Source: Planctomycetota bacterium
GTDB lineage: Bacteria > Planctomycetota > Phycisphaerae > Phycisphaerales > SM1A02
DNA: 41,242 nucleotides
NCBI GenBank assembly: GCA_018970045.1
Contig: JAGWXC010000002.1
Coordinates: 1-41,242 of the forward strand
Direction: 5' to 3'
Below the pieces are notes generated by a model. It was not told where the DNA came from. It saw only the letters and a list, made by a program, of their open reading frames with translations, and searched no databases. A program made the translations under genes and the position numbers. Shown piece by piece: positions 29,010 to 37,275 of the stretch (within the stretch, counting starts at the first letter, position 1; every line of letters begins with the position of its first letter).

Positions 29010-30266
29010 TCACCCCGTCTGCCCGACGGAGACCTGCGCGACCTGGCCTGCAGCGATCTTGGCGGCACCGCTGCCGAGCTCGCCGATCGGATCGGGCGGC
29101 TTGATCTCGACCAGCTTCTCGCCGAGCCGCGCCTGGCCCGCACGGACCTTGGCTTCGAAAGCCTTGCATTCCTGCAGGAGGCGGGGAAGGATCTCCTCCT
29201 CGGTCACGTTGGCGACCTTCTGGCCCTGCACGTAGATGATCCCTCGGCGGTCGCCGGCGAACACCGCGACATCGGCGCCCTCGGCCTCGCCGGGACCATT
29301 CACGATGCAGCCCATCACGGCGACCTTCACGGGCAGCTCGAGCTCAGGCATGAGGACCTTCTCGACTTCCTTCACCAGCGTGAAGAGGTCGACCTGGATG
29401 CGCCCGCAGGTCGGGCAGGCAATCAGCTCGACGCCCTTGCGCTCGCGCATCCCGAGGCAGCAGAGCATCTCGATCGCGTCCTTGACCTCGTCGATGTGGT
29501 CGCTCGCGTACGAGATGCGCACGGTGTCGCCGATCCCGTTGGCCAGCAGCGTGCTGAGCGCCGAGATGGAGCGGATGCAGCCTGAGTCGCGCGTGCCGGC
29601 ATGGGTGACGCCGAGGTGCAAGGGATAGTCGAATCGCTTGGAGATCTCGGTGTAGATGTCGATCACGAGTGCCGCATCCATGCTCTTGGCGCTGATGCAG
29701 ACATCGTGGAAGTCACGCTCGGCGAAGATGTCGAGGTACTCCTCGAGCTTGGCGATCATGAGCGCGAGCAGGTGGCCCGACTTGTGGCCGGCGAAGAACT
29801 TGCCCAGTTCCTCGGCGCGGCGCGCCTTGTCCCGGCGCTCGATGATCGAGCCCTCGTTGACGCCGATGCGGATCGGGATGCCGCGTTCCTTGCAGGCGTC
29901 GATCACCTTGTTGACCTGGTCGCGGTCGCTGATGTTGCCCGGGTTGAGGCGGATCTTGTGGACCCCGGCCTCGACGGCCTCGAGCGCGCGCTGGTAGTGG
30001 AAGTGCACGTCGGCCACGACCGGCACCTTGACCTGGCGCATGACTTCCTTCAGCGCCTCGGTGTCCTTGCGCTCGGGCACCGCCACGCGCACGATGTCGG
30101 CGCCGGCCTTGGCGTAGCGGTTGATCTCGGCCACGCAGGCATCGATGTCATGCGTGTAGCCGGCGTTCATGGTCTGCACGACGACGGGAGCGCCGCCACC
30201 GATGCGCACGCGGCCGACGCGATCGTCACCGACGATGACCTGACGGGTGATCTTGCGGGGAGTCAT
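29010..30266 (-). CDS. ispG: (E)-4-hydroxy-3-methylbut-2-enyl-diphosphate synthase
   Basis: MEP pathway enzyme with a [4Fe-4S] cluster that converts MEcPP to HMBPP. The 418-residue length suits the two-domain bacterial form (TIM barrel plus Fe-S domain). The N-terminus has the family's VQTMNAGYTHD, close to the usual VQSMTNT.T.D; the core has VPVVADVHFHYQRALEA and KIRLNPGNI. The cluster ligands are the two cysteines of LIACPTCGR and the cysteine of VMGCIVNGPGEAEGADVAV. The ATG at 30266 is supported by a TACACT hexamer nine bases upstream. It lies 5 kb from dxs and ispA and is not in their operon, and is divergent from a nucleoside transporter gene. Confidence 0.95.
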   Translation of the reverse strand: MTPRKITRQVIVGDDRVGRVRIGGGAPVVVQTMNAGYTHDIDACVAEINRYAKAGADIVRVAVPERKDTEALKEVMRQVKVPVVADVHFHYQRALEAVEAGVHKIRLNPGNISDRDQVNKVIDACKERGIPIRIGVNEGSIIERRDKARRAEELGKFFAGHKSGHLLALMIAKLEEYLDIFAERDFHDVCISAKSMDAALVIDIYTEISKRFDYPLHLGVTHAGTRDSGCIRSISALSTLLANGIGDTVRISYASDHIDEVKDAIEMLCCLGMRERKGVELIACPTCGRIQVDLFTLVKEVEKVLMPELELPVKVAVMGCIVNGPGEAEGADVAVFAGDRRGIIYVQGQKVANVTEEEILPRLLQECKAFEAKVRAGQARLGEKLVEIKPPDPIGELGSGAAKIAAGQVAQVSVGQTG

Positions 30267-30275
30267 GGGCCGGGG

Positions 30276-30281
30276 AGTGTA
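30276..30281 (-). promoter_or_regulatory. Predicted -10 element TACACT for ispG
   Basis: Ends nine bases before the ispG ATG at 30266, so a leader of only two or three bases is expected. Confidence 0.5.
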
Positions 30282-30312
30282 GCCCCGAGCCACGTCCCGG
30301 TTCCATAACCGC

Positions 30313-30318
30313 TATCTT
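30313..30318 (+). promoter_or_regulatory. Predicted -10 element TATCTT with Shine-Dalgarno for the MFS gene
   Basis: The hexamer lies 21 bases before the ATG, and AGGAG at 30328-30332 is seven bases before it. This is a leadered start. Confidence 0.45.
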
Positions 30319-30339
30319 CGCACGCTCAGGAGAACCAGC

Positions 30340-31686
30340 ATGACCACCCCAGGAAACGGCTCAGCCAACGGACGGCTCTCGATCATGATGTTTCTGCAGT
30401 ACGCCATCTGGGGCGCCTGGCTGCCCTTGCTGTGGCCGTACCTCTCGAACCACCTGAAGTTCTCCGGCGCCGACATCGGCAACGCCTTCGCCCTGGGCGC
30501 GCTCGGCGCGATCTTCGCGCCCTGGATCGCCGGCCAGGTGGCTGACCGCTACTTCAACACCGAGCGCTTCCTCGGGCTGGCCCACATCGCCGGTGGCGTG
30601 CTGGTCTGGATGCTGGCGTCGATCCAGACCGTCGACCAGTTCCTCTGGTTCAGCTTCTTCTACAGCATCGTCTACTCGCCCACGCTGCCGCTCACGAACT
30701 CGCTCGCCCTCAGCCACTGCGACCGCGACCGTGACTTCGGCAAGGTCCGTCTCTGGGGCACGGTCGGCTGGATCGTCGTCGGCATCGCCATCGGACAGTG
30801 GCTGCTGCGGACCCACACCCCGTCAGCCGAGGCGCTCGCGGGCCTCGATGCCGCCGCCGCCAAGGCGAAGACCGATGCCGCGCACTTCGCCGGCATGGCC
30901 GACGCGTTCAAACTCTCGGGCTTCCTCGGTGTGGTGATGGGCGTCTACTGCTTGCTCGTCCTGCCCAGCACGCCACCTCAGCCTGGCCGCCAGAAGAGCG
31001 CCATCCGCGAAGCCATCCAGCAGGTCCGCCTGGCGCCGCTGGTCACGCTGTTCATGCTCGCGGTTCCCGTGAGCTGCATCCACCAGTTCTACTTCGTCCA
31101 CACGAGCGGTTTCGTGGGCGGCCTGCAGGGCGACACCGAGGATGGCTTCAGCAAGATCGTCAACTCGATCTTCGGCGTCGGTGGTGGCGGCCTCATGACC
31201 ATCGGCCAGATGAGCGAGATCGCCGTGCTCGCCTTCATCCCCACGCTCGCGGCGACCTACAGCCGCAAGACGCTGCTCGCGATCGGCCTCGGCGCCTACG
31301 CCGCCCGCATGTTCCTCTTCGCCTACGGCCCCGGCATGGCCGCGGGCGCCGGTATGAGCCCGCTGGCGTTTGTCATCCCCGGGATCGCGCTGCATGGACT
31401 GTGCTTCGGCTGCTTCATCTTCGTCGCCTTCATGATCGTCGATGAAGAGACCAGCGGCGACGTGCGCGCGAGCGCGCAAAGCTTGTTCAACCTTGTCATC
31501 ATCGGGATCGGGATCATCGTCGGCAGCAAGATCGCGAGCGCCGTATCCGACATCACCAAGGTCGACGGCGTGCAGGACTTCAAGGCCATGTTCAGCGTGC
31601 CGATGTGGGGCGCGCTCTTCTGCCTCGTCATGCTGTTGATGTTCTACCTGCCCAAGAGCCCGCGGCAGGCGACCGCCGCGAACTGA
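30340..31686 (+). CDS. MFS transporter, nucleoside:H+ symporter (NupG) family
   Basis: A 448-residue inner-membrane protein of about 12 helices. The N-terminus LSIMMFLQYAIWGAWLPLLWPYL is typical of the Nuc_H_symport group, as are ADIGNAFALGALGAIFAPWIAGQVADRYF in helix 2 and VYSPTLPLTNSLAL plus FGKVRLWGTVGWIVVG in helices 4-5. By family it imports nucleosides with protons. A polar loop rich in Ala, Lys and Asp (about residues 162-190) lengthens one inter-helix region. It is alone in its transcription unit, divergent from ispG, with AGGAG as ribosome site and a long hairpin downstream. The substrate is inferred from the family only. Confidence 0.88.
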   Translation: MTTPGNGSANGRLSIMMFLQYAIWGAWLPLLWPYLSNHLKFSGADIGNAFALGALGAIFAPWIAGQVADRYFNTERFLGLAHIAGGVLVWMLASIQTVDQFLWFSFFYSIVYSPTLPLTNSLALSHCDRDRDFGKVRLWGTVGWIVVGIAIGQWLLRTHTPSAEALAGLDAAAAKAKTDAAHFAGMADAFKLSGFLGVVMGVYCLLVLPSTPPQPGRQKSAIREAIQQVRLAPLVTLFMLAVPVSCIHQFYFVHTSGFVGGLQGDTEDGFSKIVNSIFGVGGGGLMTIGQMSEIAVLAFIPTLAATYSRKTLLAIGLGAYAARMFLFAYGPGMAAGAGMSPLAFVIPGIALHGLCFGCFIFVAFMIVDEETSGDVRASAQSLFNLVIIGIGIIVGSKIASAVSDITKVDGVQDFKAMFSVPMWGALFCLVMLLMFYLPKSPRQATAAN

Positions 31687-31698
31687 CGGCGCAAGGTG

Positions 31699-31742
31699 CG
31701 AGCGACGAATCCACGCGCATCCGTCGCGTGATCGTGCGCTCG
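31699..31742 (+). terminator. Long hairpin after the nucleoside transporter gene
   Basis: CGAGCG-ACGA-CACGCG pairs with CGCGTG-TCGT-CGCTCG, giving 16 pairs with small internal loops and a seven-base loop, starting 13 bases after the stop codon. No T-run follows, so it is a candidate 3'-end structure rather than a proven terminator. Confidence 0.45.
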
Positions 31743-31776
31743 TCCTCCCGCGACCTCGGGTTCCGGCCGCGCGGAC

Positions 31777-31805
31777 GCGCGCGCTGCACCCGGCTCCGCG
31801 CGCGC
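31777..31805. repeat. GC-repeat hairpin
   Basis: Two copies of GCGCGCGC (31777-31784 and 31798-31805) can pair around a 13-base loop. The sequence is simple, so it may be of low significance. Confidence 0.35.
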
Positions 31806-31954
31806 TCCTCCTGCGTCGCTCGGCGGGGCTGGCACCCGCCTCCGATGATCGCGCACCGTGCCGCCATCGCGACTCCGCAGGCCGCGCAGCTCGGAACCGC
31901 TCGGTCGCTCCGGACGAGCGGGGGTTGCGCCTGCCCTGCGGCCGTCGCGGAAAG

Positions 31955-32099
31955 GGGGCGCGGCATGCCTCGCCGAGCGAGTTCCGCAGCCTGCGAGGAA
32001 AGCTGGCGCGCAGTGCCAGTCAGTGACCACAGGTTGACATCCGCGCCAGTTTCTGAGCAGGCGAGGACTGTCTGAGCGAACGAGGCATGCCGGCGCCCC
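31955..32099. ncRNA. Candidate rod-shaped structured RNA (6S-like shape)
   Basis: Nested inverted repeats form an almost continuous rod of 145 bases. The closing stem has 18 pairs with one bulged base: GGGGCG and CGGCATGCCTCG (31955-31972) pair with CGAGGCATGCCG and CGCCCC (32081-32099). Then comes a roughly symmetrical open bubble of 16 and 18 bases, a six-pair stem GCCTGC/GCAGGC (31989-31994 with 32057-32062), and a 12-pair stem with one bulge (31998-32010 with 32042-32053), ending in a ~31-base terminal loop. A long closing stem, central bubble and terminal stem is the shape of 6S RNA, though the sequence does not prove that identity. The strand is unclear and no strong promoter is seen. 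A structured 3' region of topA or a mobile-element relic is also possible. Confidence 0.4.
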
Positions 32100-32157
32100 A
32101 AAGGAGCGACGGCCGCGAAGAAAACGGCAAGCACGCAGAGCGTCGAACCGCCCGCGC

Positions 32158-34926
32158 TCAGCCGGTCCAGGCCGGGAGCGTGGCCACGCCGCCTTCCATC
32201 GCGAGCGCCGACAGCGGCGTGCCCTCGGGCACCGGCGTCAGGCCATCGCGACGGGTGAGCGAGAGCTTGGTCTGCCCGCGCATGTGCTCCTCGAGCGCGA
32301 TCTCGAGTGCCTTGCGCCGGTCGTCCGGCAACTTGGCGAAGGCTTCGCGCCCGCGGCACTTGGGGAAGCCTCGGCAACCAAGCCACGGGCCCCGCTTGCC
32401 ATCGCGCAGGTTCATCACGTCGCCGCACTTGGGGCAGGGGATGTCCGTCACGACCGGCGGGGGCGAGGGGAACTTGAGCCCGCCCTTGCGGTCGAGATTC
32501 AGGATGAACGGCGGTGGCTCAGTCGGCAGCTCGGCTGCCTTCTTGCCCTTGGGCTTCACGGGGCGCGGCTTGTCCTCGACAAGGAACTCGCCGAAGCGGC
32601 CCGTGCGTTTGACCATCGGCACGCCTGCAGGCGAGAGCAGGTCGAGCTGCTCGGCCATGAGCGGTTCGCCGCGGCGATTGCAAGGCGATGCGAAGGAGCA
32701 CGCCGGGACCATCTTGGGTGGTTTCGGCTTGGCCTTGGAGGAAGCCTTCTTCGCGGGCTTGGCGGCGGCGGCCGGATCGGGGACCTTCTCGTTGTAGCCG
32801 CTGCACGACAGGAACTTTCCCGTTCGACCGAGTCGGTACTCGAGCCGACGCCCGCACTGCGGGCAGGCGTGCGGCGATGGCTCCGACGAAGCCTTGACGT
32901 GGTCGGCCTGCGCAGCGGTGCCCAGCAGCGGCTTGAGCGCATCGTGGAATCGGTGGAGCAGGTCCGTCCAGCGTTCCTTGCCCTGCGCGACCTCGTCGAG
33001 TTCGCGCTCGATGCCGCGGGTGTAGCCGAGTTCGATGAACTGGCTCTTGAAGCCGGCCTTCAGGAACTCGGTCACGGCCTCGCCGAGCGCGGTGGCGTAG
33101 AAGCGGCGATCCTGCTGCTCGACGTAGCCACGATCCTCGATGGTGTTGATCGTGCTGGCGTAGGTCGAAGGCCGGCCGATGCCCTCTTCCTCGAGTTTCT
33201 TGACGAGCGTGGCTTCGGAATAGCGCGGCGGGGGAGCTTGGAAGCGCTGGCGCGGCTCGATGTCGAAGGGCGCGAGCATCGCACCCTTCTCGAAGGCTGG
33301 CAGGACCTGGTCGCCATCGTCCTTGGGCAGGCCGCTGATCTTGTAGAAGCCGTCGAAGCGCAGGACCCGGCCGTTGGCCTTGAAGACCGCACCAGTGTCG
33401 CGATCCGATCGGCGCATGCGCACAGCGGTCGAATCCCATTCGGCATCAGTCGATTGGCACGCGACGAAGCACGACCAGATCAGCCGGTACAGCTTGAGCT
33501 GCTCGTCCGTGAGCGCACTGGCGATGCGGTCCGGCTCGCGGAACGCGTCGGTGGGACGGATCGCCTCGTGGGCTTCCTGCGCGGCCTCGTTGCTGCTCGC
33601 GTAGAAGCGGGGCTTCTCGGGAACGTACCGGTCGCCAACGCGATCCTTCAGGTACCGACGCGCCATGTCGACGGCCTCGCGCGACAGGTTGGTCGAGTCC
33701 GTTCGCATGTAGGTGATCAGGCCGACGCGGCCTTCGCCCGGAAGATCGATGCCTTCGTAGAGCTGCTGGGCGATCCGCATGGTGCGATCGGTCGACATGC
33801 CCAGCCGGCTGCTGGCGGCTTGCTGGAGCGTGCTCGTGATGAACGGCGGGTACGGCTTGGAGCGCGTGCGGGTGACGTCGATGGACTCGACGCGGTAGCG
33901 CGCCGCCGGATCGGGTCGGCCCACGATGCGCACGAGCTTCTGGCCGCGCCCCTTGGCGGCACCATCGCTTGCGCGGTCGGTGCGCAGGTCGATCAGACCA
34001 GCAGCCTCGGCAGCCGACTGGGCATCTGGTGCCAGATCGACCTCGCTCGTGTTCGGGGCTTCGATGCGCAGCGGCTTGCCGCCCACCTCGACGAGTTCGC
34101 ACGAGAGCGCGGTGTGCTCGGCCAGCCACGCCATGCGCTCGCGCACGAGTGGCGGACGGCCGCGCTCATCGCGGCGCGCGAGGAACGTGGACCATTCGCC
34201 GTGGAGGCCAACCGCCGCATCAACCTGGAAGGTCATGCAGGCGGAAAGCTCCCATGACTCGCTCGGTGTGAACGCACGAATCTCCTGCTCGCGCTCGACC
34301 ACGATCCGGGTGGCCACGCTCTGCACGCGGCCTGCGCTCAGGCCGCCGGCGACCTTCTTCCACAGGATTGGGGAGACCTGGTAGCCCACGATGCGATCGA
34401 CGATGCGGCGAGCCTGCTGCGCATCGACGCGGTCCATGTTGATGGCGCGCGGCGACTGGAACGCGCGCTGCACCTCGCTCTTGGTGATCGCGTCGAACGT
34501 CACGCGCTTGGCCTGGGCCGGCTCCACGCCGAGCACCTGGGTGAGGTGCCAGGCGATCGCTTCGCCCTCGCGGTCCAAGTCGGTGGCGAACCAGACCTCG
34601 TTGGCGCTCTTGGCCAGCCGACGCAGCTCCGACACGGTGCGCGTCTTGTCGTCGTCGATTTCGTAGGTCGGGGCGAAGTCGTGATCGAGATCAACCCCCG
34701 GGACCGGCTGCTTCTCGCCCTTGGGGGACTTGCTCGGCAGGTCGCGAATGTGGCCGATGGAGGCCTTCACCACGAAGCCGGGACCGAGGTACTTCTCGAT
34801 GGTCTTGGCCTTGGCGGGGCTCTCGACGATCACCAGCTGGTACGCGCCCTTGGGGGTCGGCGTGGGCTCGGCATCCCGGCGGCGGGAACCGGATCGCTTC
34901 GATGAGGAGGTGCGTGCTTTGGCCAT
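32158..34926 (-). CDS. topA: DNA topoisomerase I (type IA)
   Basis: Relaxes negative supercoils through a transient 5'-phosphotyrosine link. The 922-residue protein has the TOPRIM domain (LVIVESPAKAKTIEKYLG and FATDLDREGEAIAWHL), the catalytic tyrosine in VGLITYMRTDSTNLS, and the gate domains after it. The C-terminal part (about 690-900) holds zinc-ribbon-like units: CPQCGRRLEYRLGRTGKFLSC and CPKCGDVMNLRDGKRGPWLGC are clear. Another unit (CSFASPCNRRGEPLMAEQ) is atypical. The N-terminus has a ~28-residue basic extension. The promoter has a perfect TTGACA -35, unlike most in this window. It is a single gene. Confidence 0.96.
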   Translation of the reverse strand: MAKARTSSSKRSGSRRRDAEPTPTPKGAYQLVIVESPAKAKTIEKYLGPGFVVKASIGHIRDLPSKSPKGEKQPVPGVDLDHDFAPTYEIDDDKTRTVSELRRLAKSANEVWFATDLDREGEAIAWHLTQVLGVEPAQAKRVTFDAITKSEVQRAFQSPRAINMDRVDAQQARRIVDRIVGYQVSPILWKKVAGGLSAGRVQSVATRIVVEREQEIRAFTPSESWELSACMTFQVDAAVGLHGEWSTFLARRDERGRPPLVRERMAWLAEHTALSCELVEVGGKPLRIEAPNTSEVDLAPDAQSAAEAAGLIDLRTDRASDGAAKGRGQKLVRIVGRPDPAARYRVESIDVTRTRSKPYPPFITSTLQQAASSRLGMSTDRTMRIAQQLYEGIDLPGEGRVGLITYMRTDSTNLSREAVDMARRYLKDRVGDRYVPEKPRFYASSNEAAQEAHEAIRPTDAFREPDRIASALTDEQLKLYRLIWSCFVACQSTDAEWDSTAVRMRRSDRDTGAVFKANGRVLRFDGFYKISGLPKDDGDQVLPAFEKGAMLAPFDIEPRQRFQAPPPRYSEATLVKKLEEEGIGRPSTYASTINTIEDRGYVEQQDRRFYATALGEAVTEFLKAGFKSQFIELGYTRGIERELDEVAQGKERWTDLLHRFHDALKPLLGTAAQADHVKASSEPSPHACPQCGRRLEYRLGRTGKFLSCSGYNEKVPDPAAAAKPAKKASSKAKPKPPKMVPACSFASPCNRRGEPLMAEQLDLLSPAGVPMVKRTGRFGEFLVEDKPRPVKPKGKKAAELPTEPPPFILNLDRKGGLKFPSPPPVVTDIPCPKCGDVMNLRDGKRGPWLGCRGFPKCRGREAFAKLPDDRRKALEIALEEHMRGQTKLSLTRRDGLTPVPEGTPLSALAMEGGVATLPAWTG

Positions 34927-34939
34927 CGTCGGGGGCGGA

Positions 34940-34969
34940 GTGATACGGAGAAAGTGAAGGCGGTGTCAA
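34940..34969 (-). promoter_or_regulatory. topA promoter with consensus -35
   Basis: TTGACA (34964-34969) and TATCAC (34940-34945) are 18 bases apart. The expected start is about 7 bases before the topA ATG at 34926. This is the most classical sigma-70 promoter seen in the window. Confidence 0.65.
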
Positions 34970-35039
34970 CGACCCACGGGCCCGGGAGTGACCGTGATGC
35001 ATGGGGCGTCGGCGTTTTTCGCCGCGTTTCTCCAGCGTT

Positions 35040-35975
35040 TCACGCGAAAGATATTTTTGCGATCTCAGCCATGCGCTCCTCCGTGAGCCCGTCGCCCGCA
35101 TCGATCCACGTCGAGCCCGGCGTGTCGGCGAAGCGCTTCAGCCACGTGCGCTGCTGCTTCGCGAGCTGACGCGTGGCGATCTTGATCGCCTCGAAGGCGT
35201 CGTCCTCGCTCGATGCCCCACGAAGGTGCGCGATCAGTTCGCGGTACCCGACGGCGGTCGCGGCTTGGGTACCGAATCCGCCGGCGGCGAGCAACGACCG
35301 GACTTCCTCGACGAGCCCCATCGCGCGCATGCCGCGCACACGTGCATTGATGCGACGATTGTTCGCCTCGACGCCCATGCAGAGGCCGATCAGCGACCAG
35401 CCGGCGGGCAAGGCCGTCGGTCGCTCGCGCCACTGCGCCTGCAACACGCTGATGGGTGTCCCGGTGGCACGATGGACCTCGATCGCCCGGATCGTGCGCC
35501 GCCGATCGTTGCGGTGGATGCGATCGGCGGCGGTCGGATCGATCCGCATGAGCTCGGTGCGGAGCGCATCGAGGTCCCACGCGGCGAGTTCCTCGCGCAG
35601 TGCGGGATCCGCCGGCGGCCCGTCGAATAGACCTTCCAGCAGCGCTTTGGCATACAGGTTCGTTCCACCCACCACGATGGCCACGCCGCCACGGCCGTGG
35701 ATCGCAGCGAGCGCCGCATGCGCGTGTTCCAGCCAATCCTCGACCGTGAAGCCATCGTGGGTCGGTTCGACGAGGTCGAGTCCGTGGTGGGCAACCTCGG
35801 CGCGCTCGGCAGCGGTCGGCTTGGCCGTGCCGACGTCCATGCCCCGGTAGACCTGCATGCTGTCAGCACTGATCAGCTCAGCCCGCGGCCCCGCGGCGCG
35901 GGCCATGGCCATGGCCAGCGCGCTCTTGCCGCTGGCGGTCGGTCCCATCACCACGATGACTCGGCCTTCAGCCAT
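35040..35975 (-). CDS. miaA: tRNA dimethylallyltransferase
   Basis: Adds a dimethylallyl group to A37 of tRNAs that read UNN codons, using DMAPP from the MEP pathway. The 311-residue protein starts GRVIVVMGPTASGKSALAMA (P-loop), then ISADSMQVYRGMDVGTAKPTAAERA, the highly conserved specificity segment. Later motifs IVVGGTNLYAKALLEG, DRRRTIRAIEVHRATGTPIS and AVGYRELIAHLRG fit MiaA. The ATG at 35975 is chosen because TACCGT ends exactly six bases upstream; a longer frame to 36146 runs antisense through pgk. The gene is divergent from pgk with a shared -10 region. Confidence 0.95.
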   Translation of the reverse strand: MAEGRVIVVMGPTASGKSALAMAMARAAGPRAELISADSMQVYRGMDVGTAKPTAAERAEVAHHGLDLVEPTHDGFTVEDWLEHAHAALAAIHGRGGVAIVVGGTNLYAKALLEGLFDGPPADPALREELAAWDLDALRTELMRIDPTAADRIHRNDRRRTIRAIEVHRATGTPISVLQAQWRERPTALPAGWSLIGLCMGVEANNRRINARVRGMRAMGLVEEVRSLLAAGGFGTQAATAVGYRELIAHLRGASSEDDAFEAIKIATRQLAKQQRTWLKRFADTPGSTWIDAGDGLTEERMAEIAKISFA

Positions 35976-35981
35976 TCGCGG

Positions 35982-35991
35982 ACGGTACCTT
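35982..35991. promoter_or_regulatory. Overlapping divergent -10 elements (miaA and pgk)
   Basis: The palindrome GGTACC (35984-35989) yields TACCGT on the minus strand (35987-35982), six bases from the miaA ATG, and TACCTT on the plus strand (35986-35991), 21 bases from the pgk ATG. The two hexamers share the central TA. Confidence 0.55.
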
Positions 35992-36012
35992 CCGTCGCCC
36001 GGAGCCCCAATC

Positions 36013-37230
<1,218 letters not shown>

Positions 37231-37248
37231 TTCGACCCAGCTTCGGTC

Positions 37249-37254
37249 TATACT
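37249..37254 (+). promoter_or_regulatory. Predicted -10 element TATACT for the TlpA-TPR/rpe operon
   Basis: A close match to TATAAT, 21 bases before the ATG at 37276. An AGAGGA ribosome site (37261-37266) follows it. Confidence 0.5.
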
Positions 37255-37275
37255 CGCCCCAGAGGACTCGCCGCC

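Larger units (their letters stand above)
31687..32157. other. 470-base gene-free region rich in RNA secondary structure
   Basis: I see no convincing gene on either strand between the transporter and topA stop codons. The region contains three inverted-repeat structures: 31699-31742, 31777-31805 and 31955-32099. The last is the most notable and is listed separately. Confidence 0.6.

Noticed and set aside
31955-32099. RNase P RNA, because GAGGAAAG occurs at 31995-32002
   Set aside because: The remaining conserved RNase P elements (such as ACAGAA-type and the P4 partner) are not found on either strand, and the fold is a simple rod.
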